Part shown: piece by piece, positions 25,366 to 34,872 of the stretch
Layout: the number at the start of each line of letters is the position of its first letter
Position numbering within the stretch: the stretch's first letter is position 1
DNA from: Paenibacillus auburnensis
GTDB lineage: Bacteria; Bacillota; Bacilli; Paenibacillales; Paenibacillaceae
Direction: 5' to 3'
Length of the DNA: 64,000 nt
Assembly (NCBI RefSeq): GCF_927798115.1
Contig: NZ_CAKMMG010000001.1
Coordinates: forward strand, 2,108,001 to 2,172,000
The notes under the pieces: generated by a model
Databases searched by the model: none
What the model saw: the letters and a program-made list of their open reading frames with translations, nothing else
What the model was told of the DNA's origin: nothing
Position numbers and translations under genes: made by a program

Positions 25366-26940
25366 TTAGTTGACAGGAACAAATTCAGCCAGTTGCTTCT
25401 CTACTTCGGCAATGACCTTGTCAATTCCTGCTTTTTTCAGCTGATCGCGGTATTCTGCAACGGCTTCTTTAGGATCTTTACTGGTTTTGCCCAGCATCAG
25501 CTGGATGCCCAGCTGTGAATTTACGTTCGAGATCGAAGCAATTTCCGTAGTCACATTGGATGGATCGAAGCTGAAGCCATTGTAAGGATCATCGATGGCA
25601 ACTTTATCCCATTCAGCGAACAGGGAGTTACGGACCGGATTTTCTGTATCGCTTGGAATCACGAACTTGTCATTGCGGAGCGACCAGGCTGCGAAGCCGC
25701 CGCCGTCTGTTTTTTCATTGTAGCCTGCAGGGAACTTCTTAATACCGTTTTCAATCACATACTGCTTGCCTTCGATACCGTATTGAATGAGGTTGTAGTA
25801 GCTCTCATCCGTCATGAACTTCTCAATGACCATAAGTGCACGTTCCGGATTAGCCGAATTGGTGCTGATTACCGTCGAGTTGTCTACACCCATCTTGCGT
25901 TTGATTTTCTTATTGGCTTCCGCGAAGGTGAAGAAGTAAGGATCCGACTCCGGCTGTGCCTTCATGTCCGCACCATATTGGCCGATCCAGTCCTGGGCAT
26001 GGGTCAGATAACCTGCAGAATTGGCTGCTCTGAAATTATCCTTGCCGCCCAGAGTAGCGGACAGCACGTCCTTGCTCCAGTAACCTTTATCCGCCCATTC
26101 GCGCATCTTCACAGCCCAGTCTTCGAACTCCTGGGTGAACGCCGGATGGAAGACGGTTTTATAATCCTCGGGACTCTTCGTAACCAGATTCAGCTCATTC
26201 AGAGAAATCCCCGGCGCATTCAGCCACATCCCCGTAGTATCAACCAGCATTCTGAACATGTTCTCCGCATCTTCCGCTTTGCCGTTAATCGGCGGGAAGG
26301 ATTCATTGGCGACCACGTTATCCATGTACTTTTCCATATCCGCAATCGAAGTGATTTTGTCCATACCATACTTCTTCAGCAGGTCTGAACGGTAGGCATA
26401 ACCGTAAGGTGTGTATTCACTGTATAAGCTCGGAACGCCATAAATTTTGCCTTTGTATTTCGTGTTCTGCCAGGCGCTGTCGGGAATTTCCGCCTTTAGC
26501 TTCGGAGCAACTTTGTCCAGCATATCCGTGATATCTACCAGTGCGCCTTCACTAGCCAAGGTAAAATAGGAGACCGGTGCTCCCGGGGAAGCGTGTGACA
26601 TATCAAAGGATTCGCCGGAAGCGAATAGCAGCGGGTATTTGGTGGCAATATCCGGCCAATCGATATACTTCACTTCAAGGGTAGCGTTGAGATCAGCCTT
26701 AAGCTTTTTATTAATCTCGGCAAGGATAGCTTTATTCTGAACCCCTTCACTTCCCCACAGGTAATACGTCAGCTTGGCTTCTTTGGAAGTATCTACTCCG
26801 CCTGTGTTAGCAGAAGTTTCTGGTGCTTTCGTGGCTGCCGCATCATTCACCGGCTCATTGTTGTTAGATGAACAGGCTGACAAAACTCCGCTAAGCATGA
26901 GGACAGCAATTAAAGAAGACGCAATCTTTTTACCTTTCAT
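25366..26940 (-). CDS. ABC transporter extracellular solute-binding lipoprotein
   Basis: 524 residues. A lipoprotein signal peptide ends in the lipobox LSAC (near residue 23), followed by a Ser/Asn/Glu-rich linker and an LplA/family-1-type solute-binding fold (LTYYLWGSEGVQNKA, YGVPSLYSEYTPYGYAYR, GLW-like C-terminal lobe). It should capture an oligosaccharide outside the membrane and hand it to the two permeases encoded upstream. The adjacent GH94 and GH3 genes point to beta-1,2-linked glucooligosaccharides (inference). No ATPase gene is in the cluster, so a shared MsmK-type ATPase is presumably used. Confidence 0.9.
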   Translation of the reverse strand: MKGKKIASSLIAVLMLSGVLSACSSNNNEPVNDAAATKAPETSANTGGVDTSKEAKLTYYLWGSEGVQNKAILAEINKKLKADLNATLEVKYIDWPDIATKYPLLFASGESFDMSHASPGAPVSYFTLASEGALVDITDMLDKVAPKLKAEIPDSAWQNTKYKGKIYGVPSLYSEYTPYGYAYRSDLLKKYGMDKITSIADMEKYMDNVVANESFPPINGKAEDAENMFRMLVDTTGMWLNAPGISLNELNLVTKSPEDYKTVFHPAFTQEFEDWAVKMREWADKGYWSKDVLSATLGGKDNFRAANSAGYLTHAQDWIGQYGADMKAQPESDPYFFTFAEANKKIKRKMGVDNSTVISTNSANPERALMVIEKFMTDESYYNLIQYGIEGKQYVIENGIKKFPAGYNEKTDGGGFAAWSLRNDKFVIPSDTENPVRNSLFAEWDKVAIDDPYNGFSFDPSNVTTEIASISNVNSQLGIQLMLGKTSKDPKEAVAEYRDQLKKAGIDKVIAEVEKQLAEFVPVN

Positions 26941-27017
26941 TCGGTAAGCCTCCCTTTTCTCTTCTATTTACGAAATGCCTTCATTTATAATAAACGCCCC
27001 TCGGAAGCAGACGTCCA

Positions 27018-27914
27018 TTAACCCTTTACAGCCCCGATCGTCAGGCCGGTTACGAAGTAACGCTGTACGAACGGATACAGGAGAATGATCGGCCCGGTAG
27101 CCAGCACCGCTGTAGCCATCTTGATCGATTGGGTCGGAAGATCAGCGGTATTGATGACCGCTCCCGAGTTAATCAGTGCTCCAAGATTCGTCTGGCTGAC
27201 CATCCGCTGTAGAAAGTATTGAAGCGGATATTTGGCCGGAGTGTCGATGTACAGCATCCCGTTATACCACTCATTCCAGAAGCCCAGCGCCGAGAATAGC
27301 CCGATCGTAGCCAGCGACGGAACCGCCAAGGGAATAAAAATCCGCCAATAGATACGAAAATCACCGGCACCGTCAATTGTCGCAGATTCATACAGGGAGT
27401 CCGGGATCGCCTTCATGAAATTACGCATCAGGAAAATAGACCATGCACCCACCACCGCCGGCAGAATCATCGCGAACAGGCTGTCCTTCAGATGGAGGTG
27501 TTTGACCATCAGAATATAAGTTGGAATCAGGCCGCCGCTGAAGAGCGTTGTGAAGTAAATCAGGAATGAAAAGAAATTCCGGTATTTGAAGTCCTTGCGG
27601 TTGAGCACGAACCCGGCCATCGACATCATAAACAGTCCAAGCACAGTACCCACTACGGTGATAAAAATCGTGACCTGGTAAGCATTCACCAGCTGGGTGG
27701 AGTTATTCAGCAGCAAGTCGTAGGCTTTAAATGAAATTTCCTTGGGCAGCAGCTTGTAGCCTTCGCGGACAATCTCCTGCTCGTTCATGAATGAGGAGGA
27801 GATCATCAGCGCAAAAGGAAACAGGCAGAACAGTGCGAATATTGTGACACAGAAGTAGCTGATCCCCTTAATGAGAATACTGCCGGAGTCCTGTTTGATC
27901 GTATTCTTTTCCAT
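27018..27914 (-). CDS. Carbohydrate ABC transporter permease (LplC/YtcP type)
   Basis: Six membrane helices; the binding-protein-dependent transport loop is ESATIDGAGDFRIYWRIFIPLAVPS (EAA motif, around residue 190). The end, FVQRYFVTGLTIGAVKG, is typical of CUT1 LplC-like permeases. The start is one of three consecutive ATG codons (or the GTG before them); the last, at 27914, is best spaced from AGGGG. It lies 21 bases downstream of the first permease gene and forms the membrane channel with it. Confidence 0.9.
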   Translation of the reverse strand: MEKNTIKQDSGSILIKGISYFCVTIFALFCLFPFALMISSSFMNEQEIVREGYKLLPKEISFKAYDLLLNNSTQLVNAYQVTIFITVVGTVLGLFMMSMAGFVLNRKDFKYRNFFSFLIYFTTLFSGGLIPTYILMVKHLHLKDSLFAMILPAVVGAWSIFLMRNFMKAIPDSLYESATIDGAGDFRIYWRIFIPLAVPSLATIGLFSALGFWNEWYNGMLYIDTPAKYPLQYFLQRMVSQTNLGALINSGAVINTADLPTQSIKMATAVLATGPIILLYPFVQRYFVTGLTIGAVKG

Positions 27915-27935
27915 CATCATCACCCCTGTTTCTAT

Positions 27936-28871
27936 CTAAAATAGTGCGCTGTCCGGTTCGACCTTGCGTACGATAAAGTTAACCACCAATACAAGAATCA
28001 GGCCGAACAAAGATTGATAGAAGCCCACCGCCGCTCCCATGGAGAAGTTGAACTGCCCTACCAGTGAACGGAAGACATACGTATCTATGATATCCGTCTG
28101 CGGATACAGCACGGAGTTGGTGCCGATCAGATTATAGAACAGGTCGAAGGAGCCTTTGAGAATTCCGCCCATTCCGAACAGCAGCAGCAGAATAAAGGTT
28201 GGCTTCAGAATCGGCAGGGTCATATAGCGGATCCGCTGCCAGGTTGTGGCTCCATCCATATAGGCCGCCTCATACAGATCATGATTGATTCCGGTGATGG
28301 TGGCGAGATAGACAATCATGCCGTAGCCGGTACTGGCCCAAATCTTGAAGGCGACGATGATATACTTCCAGATGCCCGGATCAGAATAGAATTCATAACG
28401 GTCAAGCCCGGTGCTGACCAGCAGGGTATTGATAAAACCGGAGTTGAAGTTGAAGATATTGTAGGCAAACACGCCCACGATAACCATTGAAATGAAGTTC
28501 GGCAGGAGAATGACGGACTGGGAGACCTTCTTGAACCATTTGCCCGAGATTTCGGACAGCATAATTGCAAATACGATTTGAATGATATTGCCCAGAGCCA
28601 GGAAGACGAGATTGTAGAGCAGCGTATTTTTCGTAATATTCCAGAGATCACCGTTCTGCACCAGGAATTCGAAATTCTTCAGGCCGATGAAATGGCTTCC
28701 GAAAATACCTTTGTTGAGATTATAGTCCACAAATGCGACGTAAGCGCCGGGCATTACCGCATAGTGGAAAATTACGAAATACAGAATTACAGGCAGCAGC
28801 ATGAGAAACAGGACTTTGTTTTTAATGATTTCTCTGACAATATTCCCACCCGTATGCACAAGTCTTGCCAA
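27936..28871 (-). CDS. Carbohydrate ABC transporter permease (LplB/YteP type)
   Basis: 311 residues from TTG 28871, which follows GGAGG by 8 bases; an upstream in-frame ATG at 28988 would overlap the promoter and operator and is rejected. Six helices; EAAYMDGATTWQRIRYMTLPILKPT is the EAA loop. The N-terminal KNKVLFLMLLPVILYFVIFHYAVMPG and the end NFIVRKVEPDSALF are typical LplB features. It is the first gene of a four-gene operon (two permeases, binding protein, LacI), transcribed from the promoter at 28959-28988. Confidence 0.9.
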   Translation of the reverse strand: MARLVHTGGNIVREIIKNKVLFLMLLPVILYFVIFHYAVMPGAYVAFVDYNLNKGIFGSHFIGLKNFEFLVQNGDLWNITKNTLLYNLVFLALGNIIQIVFAIMLSEISGKWFKKVSQSVILLPNFISMVIVGVFAYNIFNFNSGFINTLLVSTGLDRYEFYSDPGIWKYIIVAFKIWASTGYGMIVYLATITGINHDLYEAAYMDGATTWQRIRYMTLPILKPTFILLLLFGMGGILKGSFDLFYNLIGTNSVLYPQTDIIDTYVFRSLVGQFNFSMGAAVGFYQSLFGLILVLVVNFIVRKVEPDSALF

Positions 28872-28915
28872 TGAGCCCACCTCCAATTTGAACGGTAATG
28901 AACGTATTGAATGGT

Positions 28916-28931
28916 ATAGAAACGTTTCCAT
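28916..28931. promoter_or_regulatory. LacI/CcpA-type operator, transporter side
   Basis: ATAGAAACGTTTCCAT, with the perfect core GAAACGTTTC. It sits 20-35 bases downstream of the predicted start of the transporter operon. The core also resembles a CcpA cre site with one mismatch, so catabolite control is an alternative. Confidence 0.7.
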
Positions 28932-28958
28932 CATTTCTTTGGAACTCCCCTTGCGAAG

Positions 28959-28988
28959 AGCATACTCCTGAAATGTATGCGCTGTCAA
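28959..28988 (-). promoter_or_regulatory. Promoter of the ABC transporter/LacI operon
   Basis: On the minus strand: TTGACA (28983-28988), 18-base spacer, TATGCT (28959-28964); start near 28952. Confidence 0.68.
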
Positions 28989-29071
28989 TTGAAATTATTT
29001 TTTAATTTTTAAGTACTAATATCCTAGTTTTAGGGGTAAATCATCTGAAACAGCGATAATTCCATAGAGGA

Positions 29072-29100
29072 TTGACAATTTTTGCTTTGGAGACTAATAT
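29072..29100 (+). promoter_or_regulatory. Promoter of the GH94/GH3 operon
   Basis: TTGACA (29072-29077), 17-base spacer, TAATAT (29095-29100); start near 29107, immediately before the second operator. Confidence 0.75.
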
Positions 29101-29115
29101 CGAGGTGTATCTAAC

Positions 29116-29131
29116 ATGGAAACGTTTCTAT
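29116..29131. promoter_or_regulatory. LacI/CcpA-type operator, glycoside phosphorylase side
   Basis: ATGGAAACGTTTCTAT, the exact inverse complement of the copy at 28916-28931 over all 16 bases. It lies about 10-25 bases after the predicted start of the GH94 operon. Centres of the two copies are 200 bases apart, compatible with repression looping. Confidence 0.72.
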
Positions 29132-29226
29132 CTCCTTTTTTTTGTGAAAAGATCACCCTATATTCTGGCATCTGGTCATGAATTCCCCTTCCATCCTATC
29201 CACGCTGCACGAAAGAGAGGGTTGTT

Positions 29227-32200
29227 ATGATCTTCAAACAACATACGAACCTGATTACCCTGAACCGGGATGATTACAGATATCTTTTCCTGCCTGCCGG
29301 AGACGTCTTCGAGTTCACCCATGCACAGTTCCTCATCAATCAGTTCCAGGGTAATCCGCTTGACGGCTCGGCCAATAATATCTATCTGCGTGTGCACACG
29401 GCAGAGGGCATAGCCAGCTATCCGCTGCTCGGCATCCGTTCCCACTCCAAATTGTCTTATAATAACGAACGGCTGATTTTTCAAGGCTCTATAGACAAGA
29501 TTAACTATAAGATAACCTTTGCTCCCGCAGCGGATGGCATCTGGTTCTGGCATGTTCTGCTCTCAGGAAGCGGGGAAACGGTCGATCTGATCTACGGACA
29601 GGATATCGGCGTCGCAGACAAGGGCGGCGTGCTGTCCAATGAGCTCTATATGAGCCAATATCTCGGTCACAGCATCCTGGAAGGTCCTCACGGGTATGTT
29701 GTATGCTCACGCCAAAATCAGCCGCAGGGCACTGCTTTTCCCTATCTGCAGCAAGGTATTCTGGGAACGCGGGCTGTGGGCTACTCCACGGACGGAATGC
29801 AGTTTTTCGGCTTATCCTATAAAGCGGACCAGCTCCCCCAAGTGCTGCAGACCGGACTGCCCAGCCTGAACTATCAATATGAGCTGTCTTACACAGGCCT
29901 GCAGACGGAGCAAATGCAGCTGTCTGAACCTGTGGAATTCGCTTTTTATGGCCTCTTCCGTCCGGATCATCCCGCTGCAGTAACCTCACTGGAATTCGGA
30001 GCTGAGCTGCAGGCAGCCTATGACCGCATCGATTGGCATCATCAGAAGCCGCTGCAAGACGGAGAAACCGTCACCCTATGTAAGGAATACGGTCAGCCTT
30101 ATGTCTCCGGGCAGTGGTCCTTGGAGGAGGTTACCTCATTTTATCCCGACCGCCGGCTGGAGGAATTCCAGGACGGGCAGCTGCTGTCCTTCTTCACCCC
30201 GGACCATGTCCATGTCGTCCTCCAGCCCAAGGAGCTGCTGGTTGAGCGCCCGCACGGCCATATCATCACCACGCTGCTGGATGATAAGCAGGTCAGTGGC
30301 AATCTGATTACCTCCACAAACTATATGTACGGTATTTTTAACGGTCAGACGGTTGTCGGCAATACTTCCTTCCATAAGCTGCTCTCCACACCGCGCGGCC
30401 TGCTCAATATTCTCAAGAATACAGGACAGCGCATGTACATCCGTATGGGGGCTGTCTACCGGATGCTCACGCTGCCGGCCGCTTATGAAATGGGCGTTAA
30501 CTTTGCCAAATGGCATTACCAGCTGGAAGAGGATACGCTGACGGTCACTGCTTTTGCCGCAGCCAGACAAGCGGATATTGTGCTGGAGGTGCACTCCAGG
30601 CTCGGCAGAGTCTACGATTTCCTCATTACGAATCAGCTGGTGATGGGCGAGCATGAATTCCAGCATCCGGTTAGCGTCAGCTTCGCTAATGAAATTCTGC
30701 ACATCCTCCCTGCTGAAGAGGTGCGGCAGAACCATCCTTATCCCGGACTGCACTATGACATACAGCTTCCCGGTACCGCTTACACTGTCAGCGATGACCG
30801 GATCTTCTATGAAGACTGTCAGCCGCGCAACGGGACATTGCTCACGATCTCAGTTGCGCAGTCTGCAGGCTTCCAGCTGGTAATGCAGGGAAGGCTTACG
30901 GATGAGCAGAGTCTGCCGCTCACTGCCTATTGCTTCGAGACCGAAGCAGCACAATACAGTGAATTCTATGAAGCCTTCAGCTCGCGCTTCCGGCTCCAGA
31001 TTGCAGGCGACCGGCAGCAGCAAATAGATATCCTGAACGAAACCGCATGGTGGTATACCCATAATGCTATGACCCATTTCATCGTGCCGCACGGGCTGGA
31101 GCAGCCTGGCGGAGCGGCTTGGGGAACACGGGATGTATGCCAGGGGCCGATGGAGTACTTCCTGATGACCCAGCATTATGAACTTGCCCGGAACGTCCTG
31201 CTGGAGATCTTCGCCCATCAGCTGTGGGAGACCCGGGAGTGGCCGCAGTGGTTCATGTTCGACCGGCATCCGGTCCAGTCACCGGAATGGCATGGCGATG
31301 TGGTGCTCTGGCCGCTGAAATGCATCGGTGACTACGTGATGGCTACCGGGGATCGTACTATTTTTCATGAACAGGTAATCTACCACCAGCTGGCGGATGC
31401 GCTGCCAAGCCGGCAGTCGGAGTCTCTTCTGGAGCATGTCAAGGCAGCAGTTGATACGATCCGTAAGCGTTTCCTGAACGGGACGGCCCTTCTTTCTTAT
31501 GCAGGGGGCGACTGGGATGATACCCTGCAGCCTGCCGATGAAGCGCTGAAAACCCGGCTGGTCAGTGCGTGGACGGTGGCCCTGGCGTTCCAGGTCATCC
31601 GCAACCTGTCGCAGGTTACGGCCTTCGATCCCGGGTTCTCGTCCAGCCTTGCCGAAATGGCTGAAGAGATGAAGGCCTCCTTCCACTCCCTGCTGATTAA
31701 AGATGAGGTTATTGCCGGCTTCGCTTACTTCAAGGATGCCGAAACCATCGAATATATGCTTCATCCCGAAGACAAGGAGACGGGAATTCATTACCGCCTG
31801 CTGCCGATGACCCGCAGTATTATTGCTGAGCTGGTGGATCCGGCACAGGCCGCAGCCAATCTGCGGCTGATCGATGAGCATCTTAAATGTCCGGATGGCG
31901 TACGCCTGATGGACCGCCCGGCCCGCTACGAAGGCGGTGTCAGCACGATTTTCCGCCGTGCAGAGCAGGCGGCCAATGTCGGCCGTGAGATCAGCCTGCA
32001 GTATGTGCATGCCCATATCCGTTATCTGGAGGCGGCAGCCAAGCTCGGCGAAGGGGAGCGCGCCTGGGAAGGGCTGTTCCAGATCAATCCGATCCTGATT
32101 CAGCACAGCGTTCCTAACGCGAAGCTGCGCCAGAGCAATATGTATTTCAGCAGCTCGGACGGGGATTTCCCTGACCGCTACAGCTATCACGAACACTTTG

Positions 32201-32574
32201 ACCAGCTGCGCACCGGCAGCGTGGAAGTGAAGGGCGGCTGGCGGCTGTATTCCAGCGGCCCCGGTATTTATCTGAATCAGCTGATTTCAGGCATTCTGGG
32301 CATCCGTTTCAATGACGATAACCTTATTATTGATCCGGTTCTTCCGTCCGCCCTGGATGGCCTGCACTTCACTTATCAGTGCTTTGGCCGCACGGTCACC
32401 TTTGTTTATCACATCCGCTCCGGCCCGGCCCGCACCCTGGAGGTGCGTGCAGACGGGCAACCCGTTCCGGGGCAGGTTTTATACAATCCGTACCGTCCTG
32501 GTGCTGCGGGCATTGCCAAAGATATCCTGCTTGCATTAAAGGACGGAGAACTGCACATCTATTTAACCCAATAA
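29227..32574 (+). CDS. GH94-type phosphorylase, probably 1,2-beta-oligoglucan phosphorylase
   Basis: 1115 residues, no signal peptide. The N-terminal half is a beta-sandwich region; the (alpha/alpha)6 barrel starts near residue 600 (ETAWWYTHNAMTHFI), with GTRDVCQGPMEYFLM and the catalytic-acid region GGDWDDTLQP at about residues 760-768. Length and the GH3 plus ABC plus LacI context match the Listeria innocua 1,2-beta-oligoglucan phosphorylase locus (Lin1839-1843). It would cleave sophoro-oligosaccharides with phosphate, giving glucose 1-phosphate. Other GH94 or GH36-like specificities remain possible. The start ATG follows GAGAGGG. First gene of a two-gene operon. Confidence 0.83.
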   Translation: MIFKQHTNLITLNRDDYRYLFLPAGDVFEFTHAQFLINQFQGNPLDGSANNIYLRVHTAEGIASYPLLGIRSHSKLSYNNERLIFQGSIDKINYKITFAPAADGIWFWHVLLSGSGETVDLIYGQDIGVADKGGVLSNELYMSQYLGHSILEGPHGYVVCSRQNQPQGTAFPYLQQGILGTRAVGYSTDGMQFFGLSYKADQLPQVLQTGLPSLNYQYELSYTGLQTEQMQLSEPVEFAFYGLFRPDHPAAVTSLEFGAELQAAYDRIDWHHQKPLQDGETVTLCKEYGQPYVSGQWSLEEVTSFYPDRRLEEFQDGQLLSFFTPDHVHVVLQPKELLVERPHGHIITTLLDDKQVSGNLITSTNYMYGIFNGQTVVGNTSFHKLLSTPRGLLNILKNTGQRMYIRMGAVYRMLTLPAAYEMGVNFAKWHYQLEEDTLTVTAFAAARQADIVLEVHSRLGRVYDFLITNQLVMGEHEFQHPVSVSFANEILHILPAEEVRQNHPYPGLHYDIQLPGTAYTVSDDRIFYEDCQPRNGTLLTISVAQSAGFQLVMQGRLTDEQSLPLTAYCFETEAAQYSEFYEAFSSRFRLQIAGDRQQQIDILNETAWWYTHNAMTHFIVPHGLEQPGGAAWGTRDVCQGPMEYFLMTQHYELARNVLLEIFAHQLWETREWPQWFMFDRHPVQSPEWHGDVVLWPLKCIGDYVMATGDRTIFHEQVIYHQLADALPSRQSESLLEHVKAAVDTIRKRFLNGTALLSYAGGDWDDTLQPADEALKTRLVSAWTVALAFQVIRNLSQVTAFDPGFSSSLAEMAEEMKASFHSLLIKDEVIAGFAYFKDAETIEYMLHPEDKETGIHYRLLPMTRSIIAELVDPAQAAANLRLIDEHLKCPDGVRLMDRPARYEGGVSTIFRRAEQAANVGREISLQYVHAHIRYLEAAAKLGEGERAWEGLFQINPILIQHSVPNAKLRQSNMYFSSSDGDFPDRYSYHEHFDQLRTGSVEVKGGWRLYSSGPGIYLNQLISGILGIRFNDDNLIIDPVLPSALDGLHFTYQCFGRTVTFVYHIRSGPARTLEVRADGQPVPGQVLYNPYRPGAAGIAKDILLALKDGELHIYLTQ

Positions 32575-32606
32575 ATTTCCGTACGCTGTGGAAGAAGGAG
32601 TTAACC

Positions 32607-34775
32607 ATGACGAAACCGTTTATCCAAGATCTTGTGAATGATATGACGCTGGACGAAAAACTGGCCCAGCTCACCCAGCTGGGTCCTCACTATTGGGGTC
32701 TGGACGATACTGTGGATTTAACGGGTCCGTTCAAGGAGTTGAACATAAAGCCGCATGTGATTCATAGCATCGGCAGCGTTCTAAACGGCATTGGCGCGAG
32801 GAATGTAATGGAGCTGCAAACCCGGCATTTGCAGAATAGCCGCCAGCGGATCCCCCTGCTCTTCATGGCAGATGTGATCCACGGCTACCGGACCATTCTC
32901 CCGATCCCGCTGGCGATGGGCGCAAGCTTTGATCTTGCAGCTTGTGAACGGTTTGCCGCTATTGCTGCCAAGGAAAGTGCTGCTGCCGGGATTCACGTTA
33001 CGTTCTCCCCGATGACCGATCTTGTGCGCGATCCGCGCTGGGGGCGCGTGATGGAAACCTCAGGCGAGGATCCCTACCTGAACGCCCTGGTTACAGCAAG
33101 CATGGTCCGGGGCTACCAGGGCTATGATCTGAGGGAAAAAGGCCGCATCGCCGCCTGTGTGAAACATTTCGCCGCCTATGGTGCGCCTGAGGGCGGGCGC
33201 GAATACAATACGGTCGACCTGTCTTCCGGCGTATTGCGCGACTTCTATCTGCCTGCTTATAAAGCGGCCGTTGATGCCGGGGTTGCTATGGTGATGGCTG
33301 CCTTTAATACCGTAGACCGCATCCCGGCAAGCGGGAATAAACAGTTGCTCCGTGGTATTCTGCGGGAGGAATGGGGATTCGGCGGGGTGACGATCGCTGA
33401 CTTCAATTCCGTCAATGAACTGATCCCCCATGGCGCGGCGCAGGATGGCCGGGAAGCCGCAGAGTTAAGTCTGGCTGCCGGTCTTGATATAGAGATGATG
33501 TCCACCCATTATCTTGCCCATGGTGCGGAGCTTGTGGAGCAAGGCCGGCTGGACGCCGCCCTGATCGATGAAGCGGTCATCCGGGTGCTGGAGCTTAAGG
33601 ATGCGCTGGGCCTGTTCGACAATCCGTTCAAGGATGCCGATCCGCAGGCGGATGAGGTAGCTGAACCCAGCGGGGAGCACCGTCAGGCTGCCCGGGAGCT
33701 GGCTGCAGGCTGTGTTGTGCTGCTGAAAAATGACGACCAGGTGCTGCCGCTTAAACGGGGGATGAAGATCGGCCTGGCCGGTCCCTTCGCGACCTCCGTT
33801 CATGTGCTGGGCGGCTGGTCCGGGACCGGGCAGGATTCTGCCGTATCGTTATATTCAGGCCTTGCACAGAAAACCTCTGCCGGAGATATTCTCACGGCCA
33901 TGACCGGCGAGCTGGGCAGCATGCTGGAGGGTATCTTTGATGTCGCAGATGAAACAGAGGAAGCGTATAGCCGGCTGAAAGATTGCGATGTCATTCTGGT
34001 TGCCGTCGGCGAGAATCAGCAGGATACCGGAGAAGGCGGCAGCAAGTCCAACCTCCGGCTGTCCCCCAACCAGGAGAAGCTGGTCTGGCGGCTGAAGGAT
34101 ACCGGCAAGCCGGTGGTCACTATTGTATTCAGCGGCCGTCCGCTGGAGCTGAAGCCTGTTCTTGAGGCCAGTGACGCCCTGGTGCAGGCCTGGTTCCTAG
34201 GGACAGAATCCGGGAATGCGCTCGCAGATGTGCTGTTCGGGGACTATAACCCGTCCGGACGCCTGTCGATGAGCTTTCCCTATACGGTGGGACAGATTCC
34301 GGTGTATTATAACGCCTATCAGACCGGGCGCCCCTATGATCCCGAGTATCCGCAGGTCCGTTATGTTACCCGCTATCTGGATTGTCCCAATGACCCGCTG
34401 TTCTGCTTCGGCTATGGACTGAGCTATTCGAATTTTGCTTACAGCAGCTTTACAGTTAAACGGGTTGAAGACGGAGATCAGCTTACCGCCTCCATCGAGG
34501 TAGAGAATACATCGGACATCGCCGGCAAAGAAACCGTCCAGCTCTATATCCGCGATGTCAGCGCAAGTGTGGTACGTCCGGTCAAAGAGCTGAAGGGCTT
34601 CCGCCAGCTGCTGCTTGCCCCGCATGAGAAACAGGCGGTCTCCTTCGAGATCACCAGGGACATGCTGATGTTCTACGGCAAGGACGATCAGCTGATCTTC
34701 GAGCCCGGCGAATTTGACATTATGATCGGCCGGAATTCCGGAGACTGCAGTACAGAACGGATCTGGATCGGCTGA
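32607..34775 (+). CDS. GH3 beta-glucosidase, cytoplasmic
   Basis: 722 residues. N-terminal TIM-barrel domain with LLFMADVIHGYRTILPIPL (residues 84-102), KHFAAYGAPEGG and the probable nucleophile D265 in VTIADFNSVN; then an (alpha/beta)6 sandwich domain (GENQQDTGEGGSKSNL, acid/base region) and a fibronectin-III-like C-terminus. No signal peptide. It resembles Listeria Lin1840, a beta-glucosidase preferring sophorose, and would split the disaccharide left by the GH94 enzyme into glucose. ATG 32607 follows AAGGAG. 32 bases separate it from the GH94 gene. A hairpin terminator follows. Confidence 0.9.
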   Translation: MTKPFIQDLVNDMTLDEKLAQLTQLGPHYWGLDDTVDLTGPFKELNIKPHVIHSIGSVLNGIGARNVMELQTRHLQNSRQRIPLLFMADVIHGYRTILPIPLAMGASFDLAACERFAAIAAKESAAAGIHVTFSPMTDLVRDPRWGRVMETSGEDPYLNALVTASMVRGYQGYDLREKGRIAACVKHFAAYGAPEGGREYNTVDLSSGVLRDFYLPAYKAAVDAGVAMVMAAFNTVDRIPASGNKQLLRGILREEWGFGGVTIADFNSVNELIPHGAAQDGREAAELSLAAGLDIEMMSTHYLAHGAELVEQGRLDAALIDEAVIRVLELKDALGLFDNPFKDADPQADEVAEPSGEHRQAARELAAGCVVLLKNDDQVLPLKRGMKIGLAGPFATSVHVLGGWSGTGQDSAVSLYSGLAQKTSAGDILTAMTGELGSMLEGIFDVADETEEAYSRLKDCDVILVAVGENQQDTGEGGSKSNLRLSPNQEKLVWRLKDTGKPVVTIVFSGRPLELKPVLEASDALVQAWFLGTESGNALADVLFGDYNPSGRLSMSFPYTVGQIPVYYNAYQTGRPYDPEYPQVRYVTRYLDCPNDPLFCFGYGLSYSNFAYSSFTVKRVEDGDQLTASIEVENTSDIAGKETVQLYIRDVSASVVRPVKELKGFRQLLLAPHEKQAVSFEITRDMLMFYGKDDQLIFEPGEFDIMIGRNSGDCSTERIWIG

Positions 34776-34791
34776 TCTCACTATAGCTGTA

Positions 34792-34853
34792 TAACTGAAA
34801 GCGCCACACCCTTTAACCTGAATGGTGAAATAGGCGGTTGGCGCTTTTCAGTG
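34792..34853 (+). terminator. Terminator of the GH94/GH3 operon
   Basis: CTGAAAGCGCCA (from about 34795) pairs with TGGCGCTTTTCAG (ending about 34852) around a long loop. It has no long T-run beyond the stem, so it may be partial and allow some read-through into the phosphoesterase gene. Confidence 0.5.
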
Positions 34854-34872
34854 AACCTGAGAGGAGAATGTA

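Larger units (their letters stand above)
28872..29226. other. Divergent control region, 355 bases
   Basis: Region between the permease operon and the GH94/GH3 operon. It contains two opposed sigma-A promoters and two inverted copies of one operator (listed separately). 29000-29070 is AT-rich without further recognised sites. Confidence 0.75.

Noticed and set aside
28872-28988. ATG at 28988 as start of the LplB-type permease
   Set aside because: It would place the operator and -10 element inside the gene; TTG 28871 has GGAGG at proper spacing and family-like N-terminus.
29176-29989. Minus-strand frames over the start of the GH94 gene
   Set aside because: Shadow frames of the GH94 coding sequence; no ribosome site or family resemblance.
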